From Extensimonas sp963708545 (GTDB lineage: Bacteria > Pseudomonadota > Gammaproteobacteria > Burkholderiales > Burkholderiaceae_C), in NCBI GenBank assembly GCA_963708545.1, contig CAVPUD010000032.1:1-7001 (forward strand): a DNA stretch of 7,001 bases, written 5' to 3'. The notes beneath the pieces were generated by a model. It saw only the letters and a program-made list of their open reading frames with translations, was not told the origin of the DNA and searched no databases. The position numbers and the translations under genes are program-made. Below are positions 1 to 5,617 of this stretch, in pieces. The first letter of the stretch is position 1, and each line of letters starts with the position of its first letter.

Positions 1-116
1 CCAAGGCAAAGTCGGCGAAAAATAGCGGCTATGATGACCGCCAATGGGAATGTGCGCTGAGCACAGTTTTTGCCGAGATTGCGAGTAAACAAGTAGCAGC
101 TTTATGGATTCTTTGA
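1..116 (+). CDS. Possible C-terminal end of an upstream gene (partial, unidentified)
   Basis: The third forward frame is open from the window edge to a TGA at 114-116 and encodes about 37 residues. The stretch reads like a plausible amphipathic helix (…DRQWECALSTVFAEIASK…) and would overlap the start of the next gene by 13 bases. Base composition is similar to the following gene and lower in GC than the rest of the window. Another frame is also open until a TGA at 58-60 (…AAMMTANGNVR), so the choice of frame is uncertain. No family is recognised. If real, the overlap would suggest that the unknown gene and the cyclic-nucleotide-binding gene form one transcript. Confidence 0.3.
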   Translation, partial: KAKSAKNSGYDDRQWECALSTVFAEIASKQVAALWIL

Positions 117-613
117 GTGACATGCTTCCGGCTGATTTTGAGTGCCTGGGGGGTGCTATAGAGTTTGCCGACGACATCCATGAAATCTTCAGCAACTTCG
201 GGTTGGTGGAGGGGCCAGACACGAGCGAGACCTTGCTGCTCTGCAATTTCATGGTGTGCTATTCAGCCCCGCGGGGGGCCAAGCTCGTACAGCAGGGCGA
301 GGTCGGCAACTACATGTTTTTTTTGCTTACCGGCCATGCGGAGTTGTTCATCGAGAACGACAGAGGTCAACCGGTGTCCGTGGACACCATAGGTTCTGGT
401 GCGGCAGTGGGCGGCATGTCGATGATTGACCACAAGCCGCGCACCGTTTCGTGTGTGGCAACGGAACCAGTGGACCTGGTGGTGCTGTCCAGTCACGCAT
501 TCAAAGACATCATGCTGACGCTGCCGTGGCTGGGCAACAAGCTTTTGATGATTTTGCTGCACTCTGTCAGCGCACGTCTGCATGCGCTGCAAAAGCAATT
601 GGCGTCGCAGTAA
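104..613 (+). CDS. Stand-alone cyclic nucleotide-binding domain protein (CRP-like sensor without DNA-binding domain)
   Basis: The 169-residue protein carries one cyclic nucleotide-binding (cNMP) beta-barrel fold at about residues 48-140. Visible marks are an APRGAKLVQQGEVGNYMFFLLTG segment (55-77, typical 'G..l..qGd..d.myfi..G' pattern) and a phosphate-binding-cassette-like loop AVGGMSMIDHKPRTVSCVA (101-119). The usual cassette Glu appears replaced by Gly104, while the Arg (R113) is kept. It ends just after the C-helix, so the winged-helix DNA-binding domain of true Crp/Fnr regulators is absent (they are usually 210-240 aa). It is therefore more likely a ligand-sensing or partner-binding module than a transcription factor. 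The N-terminal 45 residues are acidic and match no domain I know. The ATG at 104 has no strong Shine-Dalgarno; it is chosen because it gives the full domain. A run of eight T (317-324) lies inside the gene. The gene is lower in GC than its neighbours. The ligand is unknown. Confidence 0.8.
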   Translation: MDSLSDMLPADFECLGGAIEFADDIHEIFSNFGLVEGPDTSETLLLCNFMVCYSAPRGAKLVQQGEVGNYMFFLLTGHAELFIENDRGQPVSVDTIGSGAAVGGMSMIDHKPRTVSCVATEPVDLVVLSSHAFKDIMLTLPWLGNKLLMILLHSVSARLHALQKQLASQ

Positions 614-625
614 CCGGATGATGCT

Positions 626-674
626 GGCATCGGCGCAGCCAGCGCACAGTGCTGCGCGTCTTGTGGCCGATGCC
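626..674. repeat. Inverted repeat between convergent genes (possible bidirectional transcription stop)
   Basis: GGCATCGGC at 626-634 is exactly complementary to GCCGATGCC at 666-674, and a second pair, GCGCAGC at 633-639 and GCTGCGC at 651-657, is nested and overlaps its left arm by two bases. It fills the 72-base gap between the stop of the cyclic-nucleotide-binding gene (TAA 611-613) and the stop of zapA (TAA 686-688 on the other strand). The position suits a terminator for both strands, but there is no clear T-tract on either side, so function is an inference. The 6S RNA gene that is often found near zapA does not fit in this short gap. Confidence 0.4.
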
Positions 675-685
675 GCTCCCCTGCC

Positions 686-1027
686 TTATTCGAACAGCAT
701 GCCGTTCGTTCCCAAGGCGTCATCCAGGCGCTGCACCAGGGTTTGCAGGCGCTGGCGTGCACCGGGGGGCAGGGGCGTGGTGCCGGATTCGGCCTGGGCT
801 TGGGCGGCTGCGGCGATGGCGGCGTTTTCACGCTCGGCAAGCTCAAAGGCGAGGTTCAGTGCGGCCAGCACGGCGATGCGCTCGCGCACGCGCACCTTGC
901 CGGCGTCGCGGATGCGCGTCATGGCGGTGTCCACGCGCTCTACGGCGTCGAGCAAGCGCGCCTCCTGGCCTTCGGGGCAGCTCAGCAGGTAGCTTTGCTG
1001 CAGGATTTGCACCTCGATCTGTTTCAT
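686..1027 (-). CDS. zapA: Cell division protein ZapA
   Basis: The 113-residue product matches ZapA in length (E. coli 109 aa) and pattern: an N-terminal MKQIEVQILQQSYLLSCPEG strand-turn region, a LLDAVERVDTAMTRIRDAG helix, the VRVRERIAVLAALNLAFEL segment, and a long C-terminal helix (about residues 64-113) that makes the coiled-coil tetramer in the family. ZapA binds FtsZ at midcell and cross-links and bundles protofilaments in the Z ring. The ATG is preceded by AAGGA at a normal distance and overlaps the stop of the upstream small gene by four bases (ATGA at 1027-1024 on the minus strand), showing translational coupling. The C-terminus NGMLFE is intact. The gene is transcribed away from the B12 locus. 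Confidence 0.9.
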   Translation of the reverse strand: MKQIEVQILQQSYLLSCPEGQEARLLDAVERVDTAMTRIRDAGKVRVRERIAVLAALNLAFELAERENAAIAAAAQAQAESGTTPLPPGARQRLQTLVQRLDDALGTNGMLFE

Positions 1028-1257
1028 GGCGCTTCCTTCGCGGGGGGCGTTTCGGGCAGGCGTTCGAGGAGCGCGTCCACGCGCGCGCGCGCAGCGCGCA
1101 GGCGCGAGGCGAGCGAATCGCGCTCTTTGGTGAGGCTGGCCACTTGCTCGGTGAGCAGCGCGTTGCTGCGCTGCAGTTCGGCGTGGCGCTGCAGCAGGCG
1201 CTCGATGCGCTCGTCGAGCTGGGTGATGGGGTCGTTGGGGGAGGCGGCGTCGTCCAT
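1024..1257 (-). CDS. Small coiled-coil protein upstream of zapA (TIGR02449 / ZapB-like)
   Basis: From the ATG at 1257 the product is 77 residues (MDDAASPNDP…). Residues about 12-65 form an uninterrupted heptad-like helix (ITQLDERIERLLQRHAELQR… LTEQVASLTKERDSLASRL) rich in Leu, Glu and Arg. It ends in a Pro-rich tail (LPETPPAKEAP). Small coiled-coil genes of the TIGR02449 / DUF904 type sit directly before zapA in many beta- and gammaproteobacteria, and the ATGA overlap with zapA is seen here. A role in Z-ring organisation is inferred from that context and from ZapB-like build, not shown. A longer reading from a TTG at 1323 would run into the riboswitch and adds an unconserved-looking N-terminus, so the ATG at 1257 is preferred. 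Confidence 0.75.
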   Translation of the reverse strand: MDDAASPNDPITQLDERIERLLQRHAELQRSNALLTEQVASLTKERDSLASRLRAARARVDALLERLPETPPAKEAP

Positions 1258-1267
1258 GGCGGCTCGG

Positions 1268-1292
1268 ATTGTAGAGGCGCGCACATTAGAAT
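1268..1292. promoter_or_regulatory. Candidate divergent promoter elements for the zapA pair and the B12 locus
   Basis: On the plus strand TAGAAT (1287-1292) matches the sigma-70 -10 hexamer at five of six positions and would start transcription close to the riboswitch 5' end at about 1300. On the minus strand TACAAT (1273-1268) also matches five of six and would start very close to the ATG at 1257. Neither has a convincing -35 at 16-18 bases. The two back-to-back -10 boxes lie within 25 bases, so the two transcripts may compete. This is assigned from hexamers and position only. Confidence 0.3.
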
Positions 1293-1299
1293 CCCCGCC

Positions 1300-1505
1300 G
1301 TTGGTGCTCGCGGCCCGATTCAAGGGCTGCGGTTAAACGGGAAGCAGGGAGGGGCGCATCCACGATGCGCACCGAGCCTGCGCTGCCCCCGCAACGGTCA
1401 GCGGACGAATCTTGCCGATTCCCTCTCCATCCCCACGCCACTGGATGCCCTGAAAGGTATCTGGGAAGGCTTTGGAGGGCGTTCCGCCAGCCCGGATACC
1501 GGCCA
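1300..1505 (+). promoter_or_regulatory. Cobalamin (AdoCbl-class) riboswitch
   Basis: All the conserved blocks of the cobalamin riboswitch occur in order: TTGGTGCTCGC at 1301, GGTTAAACGGGAAGCAGG at about 1331-1348, GCTGCCCCCGCAACGGT at 1382-1398, CCACTGG at 1438-1444, GGGAAGGC at 1463-1470, and the B12-box-type end AGCCCGGATACCGGCC at 1489-1504. These form the multi-helix aptamer that binds adenosylcobalamin or related cobalamins. It lies about 100 bases before btuB, the classic target. B12 binding should lower expression of the downstream operon. The hairpin with a T-tract at 1513-1548 suggests that it acts by early transcription termination. Confidence 0.93.
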
Positions 1506-1512
1506 ACGAGGC

Positions 1513-1548
1513 GGCTGCCTGCGCTTTTGTGCGCCTGCAGCCATTTTT
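1513..1548 (+). terminator. Intrinsic-terminator-like hairpin, riboswitch expression platform
   Basis: GGCTGC (1513-1518) pairs with GCAGCC (1537-1542), and inside it GCGC (1521-1524) pairs with GCGC (1531-1534) around a TTTTGT loop. It is followed at once by ATTTTTG (T-tract 1544-1548). The GC-rich stem with T-run directly after the aptamer and well before btuB is what a transcription-terminating switch looks like. Two more overlapping hairpins follow before the start codon, GCCGGC 1557-1562/1569-1574 and GGGAAGC 1564-1570/GCTTCCC 1581-1587. They exclude each other and could add a translational layer. Confidence 0.6.
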
Positions 1549-1604
1549 GCCCACGAGCCGGCGGGGAAGCCGGCGCGGGCGCTTCCCTCGATGGGATGCT
1601 CTCC

Positions 1605-3548
1605 ATGAAAAATCGTCTCTTTCCTGCGCGCTGTGCCGCGCCCTTCGTTGCGCCCTTCGTTGCGCCCTTGTCGCGCGCCCCTGCGGCGTGCTTCGCCTTT
1701 TCTGCCATCGCCGCGGCGCTGCCGTGCGCGCAGGCGCAGACCCTGCTTGCGCAGAATTTGCGCGACCCTTCGCTGCAGGACGTGGTGGTCACGGCCACGC
1801 GCACGCCGCAGCCTTTGTCCGACCTGGTCGCGGACTTGTCCATTGTCGATCGTGAAACCATAGAAAACAGCGGCGCCACAGGCGTGGCCGACGTGCTCGC
1901 ACGCCTGCCGGGCGTGCAGATCGCGCGCAACGGCGGGCCGGGCAATGCGACCAGCGTATTTCTGCGCGGCGCCGAATCGCGCTTCACGGCCGTGTATATC
2001 GACGGCGTGCGCGTGGATTCGCAATCCACCGGCGGCGCCTTGTGGGAGCAGATTCCGCTCGCGCAGATCGAGCGCATCGAGGTGCTGCGCGGCCCGGCCG
2101 CGGCGGTGTATGGCTCGGACGCCATCGGCGGCGTGATCCAGCTCTTCACGCGCAAGGGCGAAGGCCCGCCCGCGCCCTATGTAAGCGTGGGCGTGGGCAA
2201 CCGCGGCACAAGCAAGCTCGAAGCGGGCGTGAGCGGCGCCACGGGCGTGGACAATGCCTTCGACTACGCATTGAGCGTCGCGCACGAGCGCAGCGACGGC
2301 TGGGACATCCGCACGGGCGTGCCGCACAACCCCGACCGCGACGACTACCGCAGCACCTCAGGCCACGCGCGCCTGGGCTTCAAGATCGACGCGCGCCACC
2401 GGCTCGACGCCACCTTGCTCGCAAACCAGCTCAATTCGGGCTACGACGCCTACCTGTCCATGCCCAAACCCTCCACACCCCTGGACGACGACCGCAACAA
2501 GGAGCGCCTGCGCACCGCCGGCCTGACCTGGGTGGCCGACTGGAGCGACGCCTACACCATGCGCCTGTCCGCCACCGACAGCTACAGCCGCTACGAGACC
2601 ACACCCTCGCCCTACCTGACCGAGACGCGGCTGCGCAACTACCTCTGGCAGAACGACTACCGCCTGGGCGTGCACAGTTTCAGCGCCGCGCTCGAGCGCC
2701 GCGAGGACGAGCTCACGAACCCCGCGCTCGACGCCTGGAGCACGGCCATCCGCGGCAGCCGTGCGCAAAACGCGCTCGCGCTGGGCTACGGCCTGCACGC
2801 GGGTGCACATACGCTGCAGCTGCACTGGCGCCACGACGACGACAGCGAGTTCGGCATCAAGAACACCGCGAGCGCAGCCTACGGCTACGCCTTTGCGCCG
2901 CATTGGCGCGCCACGGCGTCGTGGGGCTCGGCCTTTCGCGCGCCCACGCTCTACCAGCGCTTCAGCGAATACGGCAACCCCGCGCTACAGCCCGAAACCA
3001 GCTACAACGCCGAGCTGGGCCTGCGCTACGACCAAGGCCACAGCAGCGCGTCGCTCGTGGTCTATCGCAACCGCGTGAGCAACCTGATCAACTTCGTCGG
3101 CGCGGGCACCTGCGCCTCGGCCTACGGCTGCTATGCGAACACGGCGCACGCGCGCTACCAGGGCGTGACGCTGGCCGGATCGCAGCGCTGGGGCGGGGTG
3201 CAGCTGCACGGCTCGATCGACTGGCAAGACCCGCGCAACCTCGACACCGACAAGCGCCTGGCGCGCCGCGCGCAGCGCTATGCCACGCTGGGCGCCGATA
3301 CGCAGCTGGCCGGCTGGACGCTGGGCGGCGAGGTGCAGGCCACGGGCCAGCGCTTCGACGACGCTGCGAACACCACCCGGCTCGGCGGCTACACGCTCTG
3401 GAACCTGCACGCGAGCACGCAGGTGGCGCGCGACACGCAGCTGCTCGCGCGCGTGGACAACCTCGGCGACAAGCGCTACCAGCTCGCGAACACTTACGTG
3501 CCGCCAGGGCGCATGCTGTACGTGGGGCTCAAATGGGCGCCGCAGTGA
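1605..3548 (+). CDS. btuB: TonB-dependent vitamin B12 outer-membrane receptor BtuB
   Basis: The 647-residue protein (E. coli BtuB 614) begins with a signal peptide ending near LPCAQA (about residue 44). A TonB-box-like segment DVVVTATRTPQ follows at 59-69, then a plug domain at about 70-185 with typical blocks (ADVLARLPGVQI, VFLRGAESRFTAVYIDGVRV, IERIEVLRGPAAAVYGSDAIGG), and a 22-strand-type barrel to the end. C503 and C509 (AGTCASAYGCYA) probably form a disulfide in an outer loop. It imports cobalamin, and possibly other corrinoids, across the outer membrane with energy from TonB-ExbBD. The B12 riboswitch directly upstream supports the substrate. The start at 1605 is chosen because the signal peptide begins there; the longer in-frame reading would cover the riboswitch. 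The Shine-Dalgarno is weak (GGGA 1593-1596). The last residues are GLKWAPQ, so the usual C-terminal aromatic is three residues inside the end. Confidence 0.92.
   Translation: MKNRLFPARCAAPFVAPFVAPLSRAPAACFAFSAIAAALPCAQAQTLLAQNLRDPSLQDVVVTATRTPQPLSDLVADLSIVDRETIENSGATGVADVLARLPGVQIARNGGPGNATSVFLRGAESRFTAVYIDGVRVDSQSTGGALWEQIPLAQIERIEVLRGPAAAVYGSDAIGGVIQLFTRKGEGPPAPYVSVGVGNRGTSKLEAGVSGATGVDNAFDYALSVAHERSDGWDIRTGVPHNPDRDDYRSTSGHARLGFKIDARHRLDATLLANQLNSGYDAYLSMPKPSTPLDDDRNKERLRTAGLTWVADWSDAYTMRLSATDSYSRYETTPSPYLTETRLRNYLWQNDYRLGVHSFSAALERREDELTNPALDAWSTAIRGSRAQNALALGYGLHAGAHTLQLHWRHDDDSEFGIKNTASAAYGYAFAPHWRATASWGSAFRAPTLYQRFSEYGNPALQPETSYNAELGLRYDQGHSSASLVVYRNRVSNLINFVGAGTCASAYGCYANTAHARYQGVTLAGSQRWGGVQLHGSIDWQDPRNLDTDKRLARRAQRYATLGADTQLAGWTLGGEVQATGQRFDDAANTTRLGGYTLWNLHASTQVARDTQLLARVDNLGDKRYQLANTYVPPGRMLYVGLKWAPQ
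1641..1664 (+). repeat. 12-bp tandem duplication in the btuB signal-peptide region
   Basis: CCCTTCGTTGCG occurs twice head to tail (1641-1652 and 1653-1664), followed by a decayed third start (CCCTTGTCGCG). In the protein this gives APFV APFV APL in the N-region of the signal peptide, which is longer than usual at about 44 residues. The unit is a multiple of three, so copy number can change without a frameshift. Confidence 0.85.
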
Positions 3549-3641
3549 TGCCAGGCCAGGCGCAGCGCCGCGGGCGCGCGGTCGGTGGCTATGGCGCTGA
3601 TGGGAATGGGAAGGCTGCTTTCGGAGCTTTTGGAGTTGCGC

Positions 3642-5024
3642 ATGGCTGACATGACCCAAGGCGCCGTCGCCCGCTGCCCCGCCGTGCTGGTCACGGCCCC
3701 GGCTTCGGGGCAGGGCAAGACCACGATCACCGCCGCGCTGGCCCGGCTGCATGCGCGCCAGGGGCGGCGCGTGCGCGTGTTCAAGTGCGGGCCGGACTTC
3801 CTCGACCCGTTCTGGCACGAGCTGGCCAGCGGCGCGCCGGTGTACCAGCTCGACCTGTGGATGACGGGCGAAGCCGACTGCCGCGCGCGCCTGCACGCGG
3901 CGGCGCAGCAGGCCGACCTGCTCATCGTCGAGGGCGTGATGGGCCTGTACGACGGCGAGCCCAGCGCCGCTGACCTGGCGCAGCGCTTGGGCCTGCCGGT
4001 GCTCGCCGTCATCGACGCCGGCGCCATGGCCGGCACCTTCGGGGCCGTGGCGTATGGCCTGCAGCATTACCGCGCCGGGCTGCGCTGGGCCGGCGTGCTG
4101 GCCAACCGCGTGGGCAGCGCGCGCCATGCGGGCATGCTGCAGGCCAGCCTGCACAATCCCGCGCACTGGCTGGGCGCGCTGCTGCGCAACCCGGCGCTCA
4201 CGCTGCCCGAGCGGCATCTGGGGCTCGTGGCCGCGACAGAATTGGGCGATGCCATGGCGCGGCTCGACGCGGCTGCCGACGCGCTCGCGGCCACGCCGCT
4301 GGGCAGCATGGAGGCGGCACAACTGCAAGCCTGGGCGGTGGATTTTCCGGCGCCCACAGTGCAGCCCGTGGCGCCTTTGCTCGCAGGCCGCACCGTGGCC
4401 GTGGCGCGCGATGCGGCGTTTTGCTTCATCTACGCGGCGAATGTGCAGACGCTCGAGCAACTGGGCGCGCGCGTGGTCTTTTTCTCGCCGCTCGCGGATG
4501 CTGCACTGCCGCCTTGCGACGTCGTCTGGCTGCCGGGTGGCTACCCCGAGCTGCACGCCGCGCAGTTGCACGCCAACCAGTCGCTGCGCGCCGACTTGCA
4601 TGCGCATGTGCAGGCGGGCAAGCCGCTGTGGGCCGAATGCGGCGGCATGGTGGCCTTGATGGATGCCATCCGCCAGCCCGATGGCCGCGTGCAGCCGCTG
4701 TGGGGGCTGCTGCCGGGCGAAGTCACCCTGCACACGCGCCTGGCTGCGCTCGGGCCGCAGCAGCTTGCCTGGCAGGGACATTGCCTGCGCGGCCACACCT
4801 TCCACTATTCGACCTGCAGCAGCAGCGCGCGCGAAGTCGCGCGCACCGCGGCGCCGGGCGCGGCCCCCGGGCCCAACGTGGGCGAGGCGCTGTACCGGCA
4901 TGGCAGCATCCATGCAAGCTACTTCCACGCCTGGTTTGCCTCGGCCCCGCAGGCCGTGGCCTTGCTGTTCGGCGCTGCGCAGGCGGGCTGCGCGGCAGAC
5001 GCGGAGAAAGCAGCGTGTCCATGA
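3642..5024 (+). CDS. cobB: Cobyrinate a,c-diamide synthase (CbiA/CobB, glutamine-dependent)
   Basis: The 460-residue protein has the two family domains in order. The N-terminal ATPase / dethiobiotin-synthetase-like domain (about 13-210) shows the P-loop TAPASGQGKTT (18-28), KCGPDFLDPFWH (48-59) and VEGVMGLYDG (96-105). The C-terminal class-I-like glutamine amidotransferase domain (about 248-445) shows WLPGGYPELH (296-305), nucleophile Cys333 in WAECGG, and HASYFH (424-429), where His429 fits the catalytic His. The enzyme amidates the a and c side chains of cobyrinic (or hydrogenobyrinic) acid, using Gln and ATP, in the cytoplasm. Start 3642 is chosen because GGAG at 3632-3635 is well spaced and because family members begin just before the P-loop; an ATG at 3585 would add 19 residues. 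It lies 93 bases after btuB, and its TGA overlaps the cobU start by four bases. The symbol cbiA is used in the anaerobic-pathway naming. Confidence 0.92.
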   Translation: MADMTQGAVARCPAVLVTAPASGQGKTTITAALARLHARQGRRVRVFKCGPDFLDPFWHELASGAPVYQLDLWMTGEADCRARLHAAAQQADLLIVEGVMGLYDGEPSAADLAQRLGLPVLAVIDAGAMAGTFGAVAYGLQHYRAGLRWAGVLANRVGSARHAGMLQASLHNPAHWLGALLRNPALTLPERHLGLVAATELGDAMARLDAAADALAATPLGSMEAAQLQAWAVDFPAPTVQPVAPLLAGRTVAVARDAAFCFIYAANVQTLEQLGARVVFFSPLADAALPPCDVVWLPGGYPELHAAQLHANQSLRADLHAHVQAGKPLWAECGGMVALMDAIRQPDGRVQPLWGLLPGEVTLHTRLAALGPQQLAWQGHCLRGHTFHYSTCSSSAREVARTAAPGAAPGPNVGEALYRHGSIHASYFHAWFASAPQAVALLFGAAQAGCAADAEKAACP

Positions 5025-5617
5025 CCGTCCCCCATCATCCTGCCATCGCCGCGCGCGAGCTCATCCTCGGCGGGCAGAAAAGCGGCAAGTCGCGCCGCGC
5101 CGAGCAGCTCGCCGCGGCCTGGCTCGCGCAGTCGCCTGAACACCAGGCCGTGCTGATCGCCACCGCGCAGGCGCACGACGCGGAAATGCGCGAGCGCATC
5201 GCGCGCCACCAGCGCGAGCGCGCCGCGCGCGTGCCGGGGCTGCGCACGGTAGAGGCGGCGCACGATCTGGCCGGCGCGCTCGCGGCGCACGGCAGCGCGC
5301 ACACGCTGATCGTGGTGGACTGCCTCACGCTCTGGCTCACGAACTGGCGCATGCCGTTCGACGATTCTGAACAAAATATGCCTCTAACGCAGGACTGGCA
5401 AGCGCAGGAAGCTATGTTTTTGCAAGCATTGCAAGAATCCCCCGGCCCTATGGTGCTGGTGGGCAACGAGATCGGCCTGGGCGTCATCCCGCTCGGGGCC
5501 GAGGTGCGCGCCTTCGTCGATGCGCTGGGCACGCTGAACCAGCGCGTGGCGCAGGTCTGCACGCGCGTCACGCTGATGGCCGCGGGTCTGCCGCTGTGCC
5601 TGAAGGAGTCCGCATGA
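5021..5617 (+). CDS. cobU: Bifunctional adenosylcobinamide kinase / adenosylcobinamide-phosphate guanylyltransferase (CobU/CobP)
   Basis: The 198-residue product has the family's P-loop GGQKSGKS (17-24), the IATAQAHDAEMRERIARH segment (47-63), VVDCLTLWLTN (98-108, Walker-B-like) and VGNEIGLGVIP (147-157), and ends in the usual LMAAGLPLCLK. It phosphorylates adenosylcobinamide and then makes AdoCbi-GDP for nucleotide-loop assembly and corrinoid salvage. In Salmonella CobU the guanylylated residue is His46, the first of two neighbouring His; my by-eye alignment puts Arg62 there and keeps the next, His63. Residues about 112-140 are coded by an AT-richer palindromic stretch that looks inserted. 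The start ATG 5021 overlaps the cobB stop (ATGA); GTG 5015 is an alternative with better spacing to GGAG at 5003-5006. The stop overlaps the btuF start in the same way. Confidence 0.9.
   Translation: MTVPHHPAIAARELILGGQKSGKSRRAEQLAAAWLAQSPEHQAVLIATAQAHDAEMRERIARHQRERAARVPGLRTVEAAHDLAGALAAHGSAHTLIVVDCLTLWLTNWRMPFDDSEQNMPLTQDWQAQEAMFLQALQESPGPMVLVGNEIGLGVIPLGAEVRAFVDALGTLNQRVAQVCTRVTLMAAGLPLCLKESA
5360..5435 (+). repeat. Probable Comamonadaceae-type palindromic repeat inserted in frame within cobU
   Basis: The stretch from about GACGATTCTGAACAAAATAT (5360) through CCTCTAACGC to GAAGCTATGTTTTTGC (5410-5425) is markedly richer in A and T than the surrounding roughly 70% GC DNA. It has an imperfect palindromic layout: AAAATATGC near the left end answers GCTATGTTTT at the right, and TAACGC answers GCGCAG near the middle. 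From memory this resembles the small intergenic repeat seen in Acidovorax and relatives (AAAATATGCCTCTAGCGCTT… AGCGCTAGCAGCTAT…). Here it stays in frame and encodes about 25 residues between the two conserved halves of CobU. The identity is recalled, not searched, and the edges are approximate. Confidence 0.5.

Noticed and set aside
317..324. T8 run as a phase-variation switch in the cyclic-nucleotide-binding gene
   Set aside because: The frame is intact, eight bases is modest, and nothing else suggests phase variation.
614..685. 6S RNA gene downstream of zapA
   Set aside because: The gap is only 72 bases, too short for 6S RNA (about 180 bases), and shows only a simple inverted repeat.
1365..1604. 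N-terminal extension of btuB by 80 residues
   Set aside because: It covers the riboswitch aptamer and terminator; the signal peptide begins at the ATG at 1605.
3585..3641. Earlier start for cobB (19 more residues)
   Set aside because: A better-placed GGAG serves the ATG at 3642, and the family usually begins shortly before the P-loop. It cannot be fully excluded.
2042..3649. 535-codon plus-strand frame inside btuB
   Set aside because: Arg/Ala-rich shadow of btuB in another frame with no recognisable motif; btuB itself has a full set of receptor motifs.
2985..4928. Long 647-codon open frame on the minus strand
   Set aside because: It is antisense to btuB and cobB, His/Arg/Ala-rich with no family pattern, a by-product of high GC at codon position three.
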